NCBI GenBank assembly: GCA_037903355.1
Contig: JBAJFE010000034.1
Coordinates: forward strand, 682,001-746,000
Length of the DNA: 64,000 nucleotides
Source of the DNA: Trichuris trichiura
Taxonomy: Eukaryota > Nematoda > Enoplea > Trichinellida > Trichuridae
Direction of reading: 5' to 3'
The translations under genes were made by a program, and so were the position numbers. The notes below the pieces were generated by a model. That model was given only the letters and a program-made list of their open reading frames with translations. It made no database searches and was not told where the DNA came from. Positions 38,161 through 50,000 of the stretch are shown one piece after another; the first letter of the stretch is position 1, and every line of letters starts with the position of its first letter.

Positions 38161-40154
38161 GAGTATATTTGTTAAGCTTGCGTAATATATCCTCGCTCCA
38201 TCTTTACGACATATAAATTCCAGGTTTCTTTCGAGAACAGACTTGTAGAGTTTAAGAGATAAGGCGTAGCCGCAATGCTTCTTAAATGGGAGAAACGGGC
38301 AACTCTTTACTTCACTGACTCAAAGAACCCGGCTGCCTAACCCGCTGTAAAAATATCAAAGACTAGCAAACGTGGATGATTACAAAAGAAAGAACATCCA
38401 GGGTTCACAATAGAAAGGGCTATTAATGCGTTCATGGAGGCGGACCATCCCTTTCAACCAAATGTGTTGCAGGAACCTTTTTCACCATCGCGAGAGAAAA
38501 GAAGCTTTGATTATGCGGTAGAACTCCTCAATCTAAAAGCTGTTGTACAATAATATGCACGTAACTCAGTTGCAGACTCCTTTTTATACCTTCTGGCCAA
38601 GTGACCAGGCCATTCCAAAAAACGTACCCGACAACGGAATTAGCTAGTTCCGAAAGCATCGAAGAACATTTCTACTTTCAGCAGTGTCCATTTTTTACTC
38701 GCTTTAATTGCAGCCCGCATAAAATATAAATACATTAAGGGGCAGAGCAGTACAGGGTACAATCACAATGCCAGACAGCTTTTAATATTATTAATTTGTT
38801 AAACGCTTGACAAGACATGCATAGAGGTACTCTCTGCTACGGATACTCCCACGATTCAAGGTGCTCAGCTTGAAATTCAAAAGCTGGGGCGAAACGTCTG
38901 TGAACTATAAAAGTTATGCCTGCATTGTTTGCAACAAGTATTTACAGCTTCAAGCGTTACTGACAAAGGAAGGTGCGGCGGTTCACTTCCTTGCTGAGCT
39001 TATCCGGAGTCATACGTGCATGGAGGCTTGCCTCGCATTCATACGAGCGTACCGCCTATCATAATGCCTGAGAGTAGTCTTCTATGAGTCGCTGATTAAG
39101 TCCCAGAGAGAAAGCACGTGGTTGTAACTAACGAGCTCTTTCAGTTCATCGACAGATCCCCAAAAAGCACATCAGATGAATACAAGCCGGGAGCCAAAAC
39201 ACTAGCTCAAGGGTGAAGATCATGGAAATGCCAACGGAGCCTTCCTCTGTAGTCGTGTATTCTTACGAATACTGGTGCAACCTTTAGCCAAAAATACTTG
39301 GTCATGGTAACGCCAAGAATGCGTATCGAAGCGTTAAAAAATCATGCACTACCACTTGATACAACATACTAAATCGCTAAATCAGGACAGGAATACTAAT
39401 AGTGGCAAAATGTAAAGCAATCTGAACAACCGAACTGGCTGCTGCATTGAAGATGAGTGGGGGATTCAGTAGCGGTGGCTCGCAAAGATAAAGCCGTATA
39501 TCTCACAATATTTAATGAAGAAGCCCGTCTTGAAAACATTTAACAACAGCACATTATTGACGAGTTTTGAAAAGTTCTAAGTATCCTAGCACTCATTTGG
39601 ACTGGCTTTTGTTAGTAAATCATTGCAATAACCTACTAGTCAATCTTTGTCTTACACAGAATCTCTAGCGCTTTTTAAGAAAGCGTGCGGGGTTGTCATC
39701 TCATTACAAAAAACCCTGTTTTCAACTATTCCAAGGAACAGTTACCACTTGGCTGAATGATCACCTATTCTTGAGCTACAAATTATGTTCACTACCAAAC
39801 GGAATGCATTGTCTGAGAAAAAGGATGAAGTCACGTATACGGACCAGTTATTCAGGGAAATCATATTTGAATCGAGTTTCAAAATATAGCTACTGATGAG
39901 TCAGCTTAGGATTACCGCAATAAAGTGAGCTTAAATGGAAACCCACTGCATTGCACTATGAACACAACGATATCACTGACATAAGTACCTATTCCTTTGT
40001 TTTCGGGATTGGAAAATAACAGTCAAATTACCTGTTCGAAAAAGAGACTGTCTGTATGTTGATGTTCACCCATGTCACTACACGTTTTACTATAGCTAAA
40101 GCTAGCATGCACACGAAACAACTAACCGGTGCATTTAGTCAACGCACAAAATGG

Positions 40155-41146
40155 TCAGAAAGAAGTACTGGTACTGCCACTTCCAACTGATTGCGGGGAT
40201 CGGAATTTTACTGGCGCTCGCTCCGCAAAGCTTTCTCCAGCTGCATCTAGAGGCAAGAATTTAAAAACTGCATGAACTTCTGAAATTGTACCTGCGTCTC
40301 CCACTTTCAACAAAGCGCCAGCAGGCAGTATGCTCCTTGCATTCTTGTCAGCGGGCAAATTTATTTCCTTATCTAAAATATATTGCAAAAATTACTTCAA
40401 GTCTTGAATGCTAGTCAATTTCACCTGGTCGTGGTTCTCCGTTGTCTTTCTTATCTGCAAAATTTTTTCCTAAAAGAGTATTTGCATTAAATTCCGCGCA
40501 AGCAACTCTTAGTTCATTCAAAAAGTTCAAAGTTACCAACAATCTTGTTCTCATTCATTTTTTCATTGGGCTGATCTACTTTCGGCGGGTTTGGTGCAAA
40601 AATACCTCGTTCTATTTCTATAACTTGCTCGGCAATTTCTGCTGGCAGTCCGGAGCCGACGAGCGTCCCTGCGCTCCAGGCGCTGTTTGCACCAGCATTC
40701 TTACAGTAATCGGTGATTCCGACTGGAGCTGACTTCCTATGCGTACCGATCTTCATTCTACAGTCTCTTCTAGTCTTTGGAATGTTTGCGTTTTCTTTAT
40801 CGACCATATCTTGAACATTTGTCACGACTGGCGAAGAAAAACAACCTTCAATTCTTTCTTCATCGTTTAAATAATTTCCCAACAGTGAGCGCTGTATTCC
40901 GCCTACTTCTTTGATCCTGCAGATCAACTCTGGCGTTATACAGTTGCGTCGCTGTTGTTTAATAACAGCTAAGCAAAAGAGACAAATCATAGTAAAGTAG
41001 AGTACACACGATAGCAAAATGGGTATGATAAATAACGTCTCATCATCCTTTGAGTTTAGTCCGTAATTTTCCAATTCGGTGACCGAACCCAAAGACGACT
41101 TGTTCATCAGATAAATGCTGCTTTCGTGAGCGCTAAATCGCGACAT
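40155..41146 (-). CDS. Single-pass membrane protein, 290 aa, unknown family
   Basis: Three exons, 41146-40537, 40469-40425 and 40372-40155, join with phase 1 at both junctions into 290 codons. The N-terminal 35-40 residues are polar with an Asn-Lys-Ser sequon (MNKSSLG). One hydrophobic segment follows at about residues 38-61 (FIIPILLSCVLYFTMICLFC), then a basic KQQRRN stop-transfer patch. The remaining 220 residues are polar, with Pro/Asn-rich parts and a Ser-rich end (GSGSTSTSF). There is no signal peptide, so an N-out/C-in type III topology is likely. I do not recognise a domain. The ATG at 41146 is the first in the frame. Confidence 0.75.
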
Positions 41147-41569
41147 CTTTCAATCGTCTACAGACGCAGCGGACAAATAGCTTCGCTTGCTGAAGTCAGA
41201 TTTCCCTTCGCCGAAAGCTGGGCGTGCTTCAGGCGAAGCTTAGCATGCATGCTGATGCACGCTGAAAGCTCAAAATGGATACGCGTTCGGTTTCCAAGGT
41301 TTATATGAGCGCCGGGGCTTTACTACTTTAAAGCAACAACATTAAAACTCACTTGCAATCCTTTGTTCAAGCACATTTGAAAATGCGGAATTGTTCAGCC
41401 GCGGTAGCAGCTAATTGTAAAGCAAGTGCAAAATGAACAATCCGCTGCATTACTAGCAAAGAAGTCGTCCACTGTGAAGCGAGACTGCTGTTGATGAAAC
41501 ATTTGCCCAAAACAACGCGCACAAACTAAGATCCAAAACTACACAATCGGTCGAAATAGAAACGCACCT
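41147..41569. other. Spacer upstream of the membrane-protein gene
   Basis: I see no supported gene. It lies between the 5' end of the 290-residue membrane protein and the 3' part of the next minus-strand gene. Confidence 0.5.
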
Positions 41570-43248
41570 TTAACAGTAACCAATGCATGGGCTGTTTTTA
41601 ACCTTGCTTGGAATGGGTGGTACTGTATTAATATAGTGGATTTTCGGATCTCCACTTCTAAGCGAACAATGAAAATGGAGTATCTGCTCATATGGGTTAA
41701 AGGCAGCTATTATAGATAGATATGACGGCTCGTTAATACAAGGGATCATGTCTCCCAGGTGCCCCACCGTCATACTGTAAGTTTGCCGGTCATCTTGTCT
41801 TGCCTTTACCTGAGCCTAAACCTAAAAATAAAGTTAGTGTCTTGGCTTAGATTTGAGTAGGGGCAAAAAAAGGTGATTGACTTGCTCTCTAGTAAAGGTA
41901 GAACAAGCTGAGGGCATGCTTTTCAGAAAAGAACCTGCATTTCTCAGACGATGGGGCGGCTACGAGACAAGATTCAATATAAGAAAGCAATAAAGAAACA
42001 TCTTATTTCACTAAGCGTTTTCCAAGAGATCGATGGTGACTGCTGGGCCTACGAGTAGCAATCATTACCTTTTTAGGTTTTACTGTGTACCCCCGGAACA
42101 CCTCCCAGCGCCTCAGGGAAACACGGGTAGCTGCCTCAGTGCACTAGGAGGCCAAAAATTACGTATGATCAGTTATTACTGCGTTATTTGCTTAATTGAA
42201 ATGGTCTGAAAATAAACTTCCAACAAATAATACGAGGTATATTTGCGTCTAATACTCACAGGCGGACTAAGAAGTTAATAGCGTCAGTAAAAATGGGGCA
42301 GCAATAAAGACTCGTTAGAACTTTAAAACGATTGAAGAGGTATACAACCGGAAAAGCATTTTCATACATATACGAACTCATACGATAGATTACTCCTACA
42401 TATACGTACAAAAGAGCCGACGCGGCAGTTATATTCAGCAGAGATTCATCAATCTCTATGAAAAGTGCTTGCATCTTTTTTCCGGCGCAAACCGCATTGC
42501 GTACTGCTTTTTCGGGACGCATACTGCATCAACATGTATTAATCATATTAGTGAAAAGAACCCAAAATATCTAGCCGCACAGAACGCGATATTTACATTA
42601 TAAAGTTGACCAACCCAGTAGCAAAATCAGGCATGCAGCACGTCTACACACGCACTTTCGGTATGGCACATCTGTCGACTGGAAGCATAATTCTTTTTGA
42701 TTCTGAAAATAGGACTTGCTTGGTCCTTTGATTTATTAAATTCATAATTATATGTTACCTTTTACCTTCAGAGTTATAGCTTTCGAAAGAGACTGCAAGC
42801 CATAAAGTTTAATCGAACGGGTTGAAGCATGCAAACAAATGATACGACTAATCATTATATTTCCTCCACCAACCTGAAGGTCCGAGATGGACTTTTTGGT
42901 ATTACGTTGAAACACAGCTTGCGCATCGGAACGTCTTTGCGCCATTCATAGAATTGCGTCATTCCAAAATGATCTAAGTCGAGCTGCACAGCCTCAGTAG
43001 TTATCGTCACTATCCCATCGCACATGGCCCGCAATACTCTATCATATCCCTCCTTCGAGTAGCTCACCTAAATGATTGCATAAGGCAGACACGTTAACAG
43101 AAATGGATCGCTACATTAACGCCGGGGACGTAATCCAGGTTACGCATCCGCACTAGAACGTCATCTTTTCTGGCCATCATGCTGTCCGTTAGATATATTC
43201 CGCGGTAGAAGCGTTTCTTGTAGATTCCACGAAAAAATATGGCAGATA
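41570..43248 (-). CDS. Partly assembled minus-strand gene, possibly HORMA-like
   Basis: Three exons have matching phases: 43248-43121 (SAIFFRGIYKKRFYRGIYL), 43067-42874 (EGYDRVLRAMCDGIV, then FYEWRKDVPMRKLCFNVIP) and 42523 to about 42425 (RPEKAVRNAVCAGKKMQALF). A further open block at 41773-41598 (TVGHLGDMIPCINEPSYLSI) may be a later exon. The pattern of a Phe-Phe-Arg-Gly-Ile-Tyr segment followed by a helix with YDRVLRAM and then a strand-like LCFNV recalls the start of HORMA domains in meiotic axis proteins (HORMAD1, HIM-3). The resemblance is weak. The first exon and the 3' end are not found. The gene is divergent from DOCK. Confidence 0.5.
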
Positions 43249-44017
43249 CTGCAATTCAAAATGATTGCTGAGCTTTTGTTAATCCATATAGTTACCTTGT
43301 CCCGGGATAACTAGCAAATTAACGCATCGCGAAAACATGCTGTCTAGAAGTTCGTACTATTTAAGGCAGCACACAAAACTGGGCTTACTTTTTCAACGCT
43401 GAGCTATTTTACTAGGAATTCGAAATTCTTGTTCGTAGCCAAATTAGATCCCGCAAAATAACTCATCGTTCTACCATACTTAAAATATGAGCAGGAGTTA
43501 TTTCTACGAGCGTCCAGTGAATTGTACAGAGTATACAAGCGGAGCATTATTCTTTGGACGTAAAATTACTATTGCGCCATTATAATCCCTGACGATGGCA
43601 AGCTAAATAACTTGATTTACGCTTATGCTCTTAAACTTAAATCTGGAGTTCTAACGCAGTAATTCATGTCAGCAATTAGTGGGTAATATTTTGAAGCGGA
43701 GAAATTTGTAAAAAACTCTACAAGCAAGGGAAGAGTACCAATGTGTTTCGTATTAACAAAACATCTGATTACCTGCGAACTGTCTAATGCGTGATTTATA
43801 CGGTCTGAGTGACGGTTCTCGTTTTTGGCGATGACTCACGACTTGCCATCTTGGTTTTAGTGTTGGATACTGCGCACCTATTTTGAACTTTGCGCCTCGG
43901 CACTTCATATGTTTTATTACTGCTTTATATATACTAGAGACGTGCTGCGAGTGAACTCAGGAACGATTGGCCCCGAAGGGGTTCTGAGTACGGCTCGCGC
44001 GGATTGGAACCGGATCG

Positions 44018-47000
44018 ATGCAGCAGCGCGCATTTGCTCGCCGTTTGACGAAGTAATTTTTGCTGTATTTTGTCCGTTGTCTAAGTTCACTATTATGGAT
44101 TGTACATCTAACACGTCGTGTCCTTATACAGAGTGCACGCCTCAGATGTTCGGCGTCAAGTTGCTTCCAGCTGCGTACAGTCTAGAACTGAGACATCCTG
44201 TTCGTCGAATCGGACCTCCACACTGTGCTGCGTGAGTACATGATTACATGAATTTCTGGACTATGTCTAGTAGACTTTTTTTCACGATTTTTTGCATGTA
44301 CGTTATTTTGACTGGTCTCTGAAAAGTAGGCAATTGGAACTCTGTGTTGAACAAATTACCTTTAGCCTTGAGTTGCTCCTGACAGCAGCATTGAAATTCG
44401 ATTTTCTTTCCTGACAACCCATTTTTTAGTCCATTGCTTGCGATGCGGTCGATCCGGTCGACTTTGAGGAATGCGTCTCGCAAGCAAAGGCTGGCATTTA
44501 CGATCTTGCTTGGTGCTCTCGATCCAGTGTTTTCATGGACTATCCACCGGACGATATTGAGCTCAAGGTTGTCAGCAAAAATGAAGAGTTTTCCAGAAAA
44601 GTGATTTCTGACTTAGATATGTAAGTGGTCATTTGCACTCATACTTTAATATTTAGTCTCATCTAGTCTATGTATTACTGCTTCAGGTCACTGTACAATA
44701 TCACGTATATGGTTAGAAGGCTAGCTTTTACCATTACAATTTATTTAACTCAGCCGACGTAGGCGTCACAGGCTGCGCTTGAATGCATTCGACTTTTTGT
44801 ATTGTGAGGTTAATTTTTCTAATGCATTTATGCTATCCTGAGAATATAGTTTTTTTGTCGCCTAGTTTAATTTATGTTTTAGCGACAAGCTCGAGCAGCC
44901 AGTTAAAGACGTGCTGGCTGCCTACTCCGACGATTATTTTGTTGTGCAACGGAAGTAAGCAATGCTTTGTTTTTGTACGAGTTTGCATTGTTAGTCGCAG
45001 TTTAAATGCCAACAATTCAAAATTGCTCCATGTCCGCACTAATTATTGCTTCTTACCTTTTCCGCATATAACAGAAACTGTAGGTACTAACGAACGTCGC
45101 GTGAGTTGTTTTTACCTGTCTTTTTACGCAAATGGGAAACTCTGATTTATAGCTAATTTTTTTATGAGGTAAACCCTAATAACTAATAGCAATAACTGAA
45201 ATCCATGTATTCAAGCAATGGAACAACTATTTTAATATTTTAGTCTAGTTCCAATGTTGTGTAAGTGTAGCATGATGACTTGCGTCGCAGTATTTATGTA
45301 CCTGCGTAATGTTTCTCTTCTATACTTCCGTATGGTACAGTCAACAATTCTCTACTTTCGCTATGTCGCCTTAACTTGTGTAGTTGCGCTGTGAGAAGAT
45401 TGTAGAGGATAAATGAAACATGTTCAATTCGTGATGCTTTTTTCAATTAGTTGGAAAGGAAGCCAGACCAAAGGTCGCTGAATGTTGGGGTGAGGACGTG
45501 CCCTCGAGATACGCTCTCCGCTAGAAGAAAGTTTCACAAGAGAGGGGCGTGCCTAGGACAAAAATTTGACAACACTTCGTTATTCTCTGTTCATCGGATG
45601 TTTCAGAAAGTGAACATTTTAGCTATCGATATCCTCACTTATACGCCTTATTCTCTGAGCCGGTCACCTGACAACGAGCGCATTTTGGCGACCTTCAAGC
45701 CTTTGTGGACCAGAGAACGTAACAAGCCAAGGGGCCTTCCGAAATGGTCTCCGACAGTTTATCAACTCCCGACCACATCTTATTAGGACTGTTGTTAATT
45801 CGCTCCTACTTAGGGAACAATGAGTTATTTCTAATAGATCCCATCATTATCAGTAAAGACAGTGTATACCTGATGTAAACGCAATTTAAAACAGCGTGAC
45901 TCAACATCTGAACTGCACCAACGCTAGTAATAACGCCATGTAATAAAAGTTACCTGATTATGCGTTTCTCAATATAATGCCATAATGCGCTCATGACGAA
46001 TTGTCCTGAAGTGAATTACGCAGGCATTGGAACCTCGTATTTTGTTTCTACCAATTTTCTGACGGTGTACCAGAAGAAATATCATCAAACCATGATGATA
46101 TTCGTGACTGTCAGGATCAAAAATGTCAATAGATTTCTGATAGTTGTTTTCTTCTTGATAATGCTTTTGAGAGATCATTGCATCGGAAAGTTGTTGCTTT
46201 TTTTCTAGTTCATGGAATAGTTGCCGAAGCATGTCTAACTATCCGATGATTGCACAGTTGGCTTTGATGCTGCTTTCCATACGAGTATCGTATTCCAGCA
46301 TGCTGTCCTTTAGTATCTGTGCTCCTCGAAACAATTCGCCTAAGTTTGCTCGCCTACATAGCTATTTTCCAAGTTCCTATTGTTGGTTAGCTTGTTCATG
46401 CTTGAATAATGTTAGTACAGTTTATTGAGGCTTTTGAAAAAACTAACGCTCCTTCATTGCGATCAGTAGGTTCTTTCAATTCTTCTTCCGCAGCCGTGTC
46501 GGCAAATATTTCCCCGCCAATTTGTTTTGCTGCATCAACCTAAAGTTTTCGTAATTACGTAATTAGTTTCTAGTTTTAATTTATCTATTGCAGCTTTGAT
46601 GATTGTAATGCTGTAAGCAATAGCAACCAATTTTCAGCATCGCAGACAACTTTTCATGACTGGGTATGGTTTTTCATTTTGTAAGCTTATTCACGGATAT
46701 ATCCGTTCTAGTAGCAGAGTATTCAATAAAAGTTCGAACGGAACTTTTGCAGGATGTCCTTAAATGTTCCAGTCTCCTCTTTGTTGAACAGGTTGTTTAC
46801 AACGAGTCACTTCGCAAATAAAACCATCAGGAGCCAATCGGATGCGATCAAGTATCAAACCATTAATATTATCGGACTAATATCGGGAATAAATCGTCTT
46901 GCATGAACTAAAATTACTCAGCTTTATCTCATATGATTAGCATATATTGTTGTGTCCCACGTTTAATCGAAGGTTGCTAGCGTAGTTTCAGAAACCGTTT

Positions 47001-50000
47001 GTTGTAAACATCTTTTGAAAATGCGCGATGTTATTGAGACAATTTTTGCGTACAGATGATTTTCTCTATGTCAACTTAAACCGTTATATTTTTATTAAAA
47101 GACTCAGCGGGTAAGATTCTTAAAGGATAGTTCTTCTGCTCCGTTTACAAGGATAGTCTTGTCCGTCTGAAACGAGTGTCAACATGTTTGCAGGTATGAG
47201 AAATACTCAACAGCGGAAATCAACCGTCGCTTGAGTCATGAAAGATCTGCTTGTAGCCGTGTTGTAGTTCGGCAGTTGTATGAATTAGATTTCGACACTT
47301 CGGAGTACTCGGTTAGTATGCTAAGTTATTTAAAGTATCTCCGTGATGACTAAGTGAAGCAGCCATTGTAGCGGCATTCCTACGCTTCTACAGTATGGTC
47401 TTATGTTACCGCTGAATCTTCTGAAGCAACCCTTCGACAGTCGTGGGCCAGCTGCACTTCAGACCGATGTTCTGCCAATGGAGAGGAGCTGCTAATTGCT
47501 GGTGAGCCCTGTTTCAGTGATATAATCCGATTAAAAAAGGCTTTATTTGTGTGGAATGTAAGACTAGTGGAACTATAGATACACATGCCTTTATTATATT
47601 TTCATCTTTGTTGCAGCTTGATGACGGAAACAAAAAAGTTAGGTGCGTTGTAGGTTTGCAAAAATTTGCAATGTTATTAGAAAGTTGCTGGGCCTATTAA
47701 AGTGACATTTATTATTCTTTAAAAGTCATTATCTAATTACCTAAATTTGGGTACGTTTTCATGAGTGACGCAACGTAAAGCAGCTGACGAGCAGGACACA
47801 CTGAACGACGCTGTTCGACAAAAACAGCGTCAAGCAACTCTTTTCTACTGCGTTCCACTTCCTCCGGAGGTATAAACTTTGCCACAAGATTTTGGCTTAC
47901 CTCGCAGTTGTTCATGCTTAGGATGAAATGGTAGAGCTACGCTTTGTTCCTCCGATGCCAGCTGAACCGTCTGTGTCAAAGCTAATTGTTACGGTGCTTT
48001 CGCTGAAGTATGTTGAAGCGTTTAATGCCTTCCGTGCAAGTGTAATTTTCTTATTTAGATTGGAACCAGAATTTGAACCCATTTTCGGTAGTATGGCACT
48101 GTACGACGCTGAAAAGCGGAAACGAGTGAGCAAGCGGAATTGAACGTCCTATTTGTTAACGTTATTAATTTAGGTATCAGAAAATTTTTACTTTGACACC
48201 AACTCCGAGCAAATGCAAGCGTTGTTGCAGAGGCATGTGCCTAGCCAAGACGCGAGCACAAAATGCAGATCTGCTGTATTTCGAATTGCTTCTTCTACTT
48301 CCGATCTCTTTCTGGTTGTTCGAGTAGGCGAAGCAATGCAATCACTCATTTTTTACTTTTACCGATCGGTTTCAGTTGGAAAAGATTCTCCAACCAAGTA
48401 ACATAGAAGACGCGGTAGATCCTTATATCAGAGAAGAAAAAGTTGACTTCATCATGCTGCGTGCTACATGCATTATAACAGCTTTTCTATTTGAAGAATA
48501 AAGGCAAGTTGGTATCTCATGCGGTTGACATTTGCGATCGTCTTGGTGCATACCGCATGCCCTTAGCATGGAGCGCAGTGGATGTCTCCAAGATCATAAG
48601 CAGCGCTTCAAGTTTGGATCGCTACAATCTAGGTGCTGCGTCTCCAAGCTTGGATGGTCATTGGAGCGACACAGAAAGTATAATATCTGCAGGTAAACTA
48701 TTTCCCGCGTTTTCCGTTCCATCAGTTGCCAAACAACGTCTACCTGAAGACCGTGCATCCCAGAAGACAGTATCAAGATCGGCAAACAGTCTTGGGCGAA
48801 ACACGACATTCCGTTCTAGTTGGCGATCAGCCAAAGAGGAACCATTTGAATTGGAGAAGTTCAAACCACTCATTGTTACGATTAACAACTTTTTCAAGCA
48901 GGTGAAGAGAGCGTACTTCTTTTTCCTTGTCGCAGTTTTCTACGGAAAGGACCCCATTCTTATTTAATTTTTTATTTTCGACGGAGAGTTGGGGCCTGAA
49001 TTAGCCGGTCGTCAGCGTCAAGTCTAACCAGCGCGCGTGACCATCCATAGTCTCGGTCCCGAAGGCTCCGTCGAAAAGAAATGATTAAATAAGAACGGGC
49101 TGTTTTTCCGCGAAAAGCTATGAAAGTTTCTGTGCCTGAAAGAAGCTATATGCAGTAGGCCCGCCTTTGCCGCGTTTACGTATCCGCACATTCGGTTCGC
49201 CATGGCAAATGACCGTGTACGTGCAACAACATTCTTATTGCGTCTAGTAGAGGAATTTTTTAACTGTGTCCACAGGGCTATGTGCAACGCTGAAAAGGTC
49301 GTTATTAGTCTACTAATCTGCTGGCTTTCTCGCCATTAGTTTACCGTCAGCTTCAGTTGTTTTGGACCTATCCCATACCTGGTAGTCAGTCACGCCGCAG
49401 CGCTGTCTGTTGAGTTTTGTTCGTCTGTCGTGCCCTGCTTTTCATACTTCTATTGCCCGTTTCCGTTGCTTATGTGAAGATATGGCTGATGGAAGGTGAG
49501 TGACCGATCAGAGCAGTTCGTCAGTAACAGGATTGGGCGCGGGCGCCAGCTTATGAACCCACTGCTTTGAATCAGTACTACCGTGTTTCCTCTATAATAA
49601 GACCTGGCCTTATATTTATTTTTCCTTCAAAAAACATGGCAGGGCTTATTTTCTGGAGTGGTGTATTACGATTTCAGGTACCACACTCTGCACTTGTTCA
49701 TTTATTTATGTGCAGAAGCCCATACGAAGCGTAAACGTGAAGGAAGAAAAATATCGAAACACTTAGAAGAAGAACCATAAATGTAAGACAAGAAAAATGC
49801 TCAAGTAGCTAAGTTTATTCGAGCACAGTCATGTCATTATTTTCTGGGACGTCTTTATAAATCTCGAAATTCTGAATTCTGGAGTGAATTTCTTGCAGGA
49901 CCACTGAGCCCAGCCTCTCATGTTTTGCAATAGAGCTCTCCTTAAACGAGCATTCCTTGTCCAGGTAGCCTGCTCGTAAAGTGTTAGCAATACAGGTGTC

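Larger units (their letters stand above)
33641..40154. other. Gene-poor 6.5-kb region
   Basis: I find no exon here with family similarity or consistent splice phases. It contains a Tigger-like MITE at 37739-37891, a purine-rich tract on the plus strand at about 37380-37740 and a decayed copy of the hammerhead-type repeat near 38060-38160. The KCC-B promoter should be at its left edge. Confidence 0.6.

Noticed and set aside
45451..45786. 111-codon ORF taken as one DOCK exon from 45451
   Set aside because: Only 45660-45746 has matching phase and DOCK similarity (RGLPK); the upstream part does not join exon 4 in frame.
47394..47642. Two extra plus-strand exon-like blocks between DOCK exons 9 and 10
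   Set aside because: Their phases break the join from 47311 to 47922, which is itself phase 0 and gives a conserved sequence.
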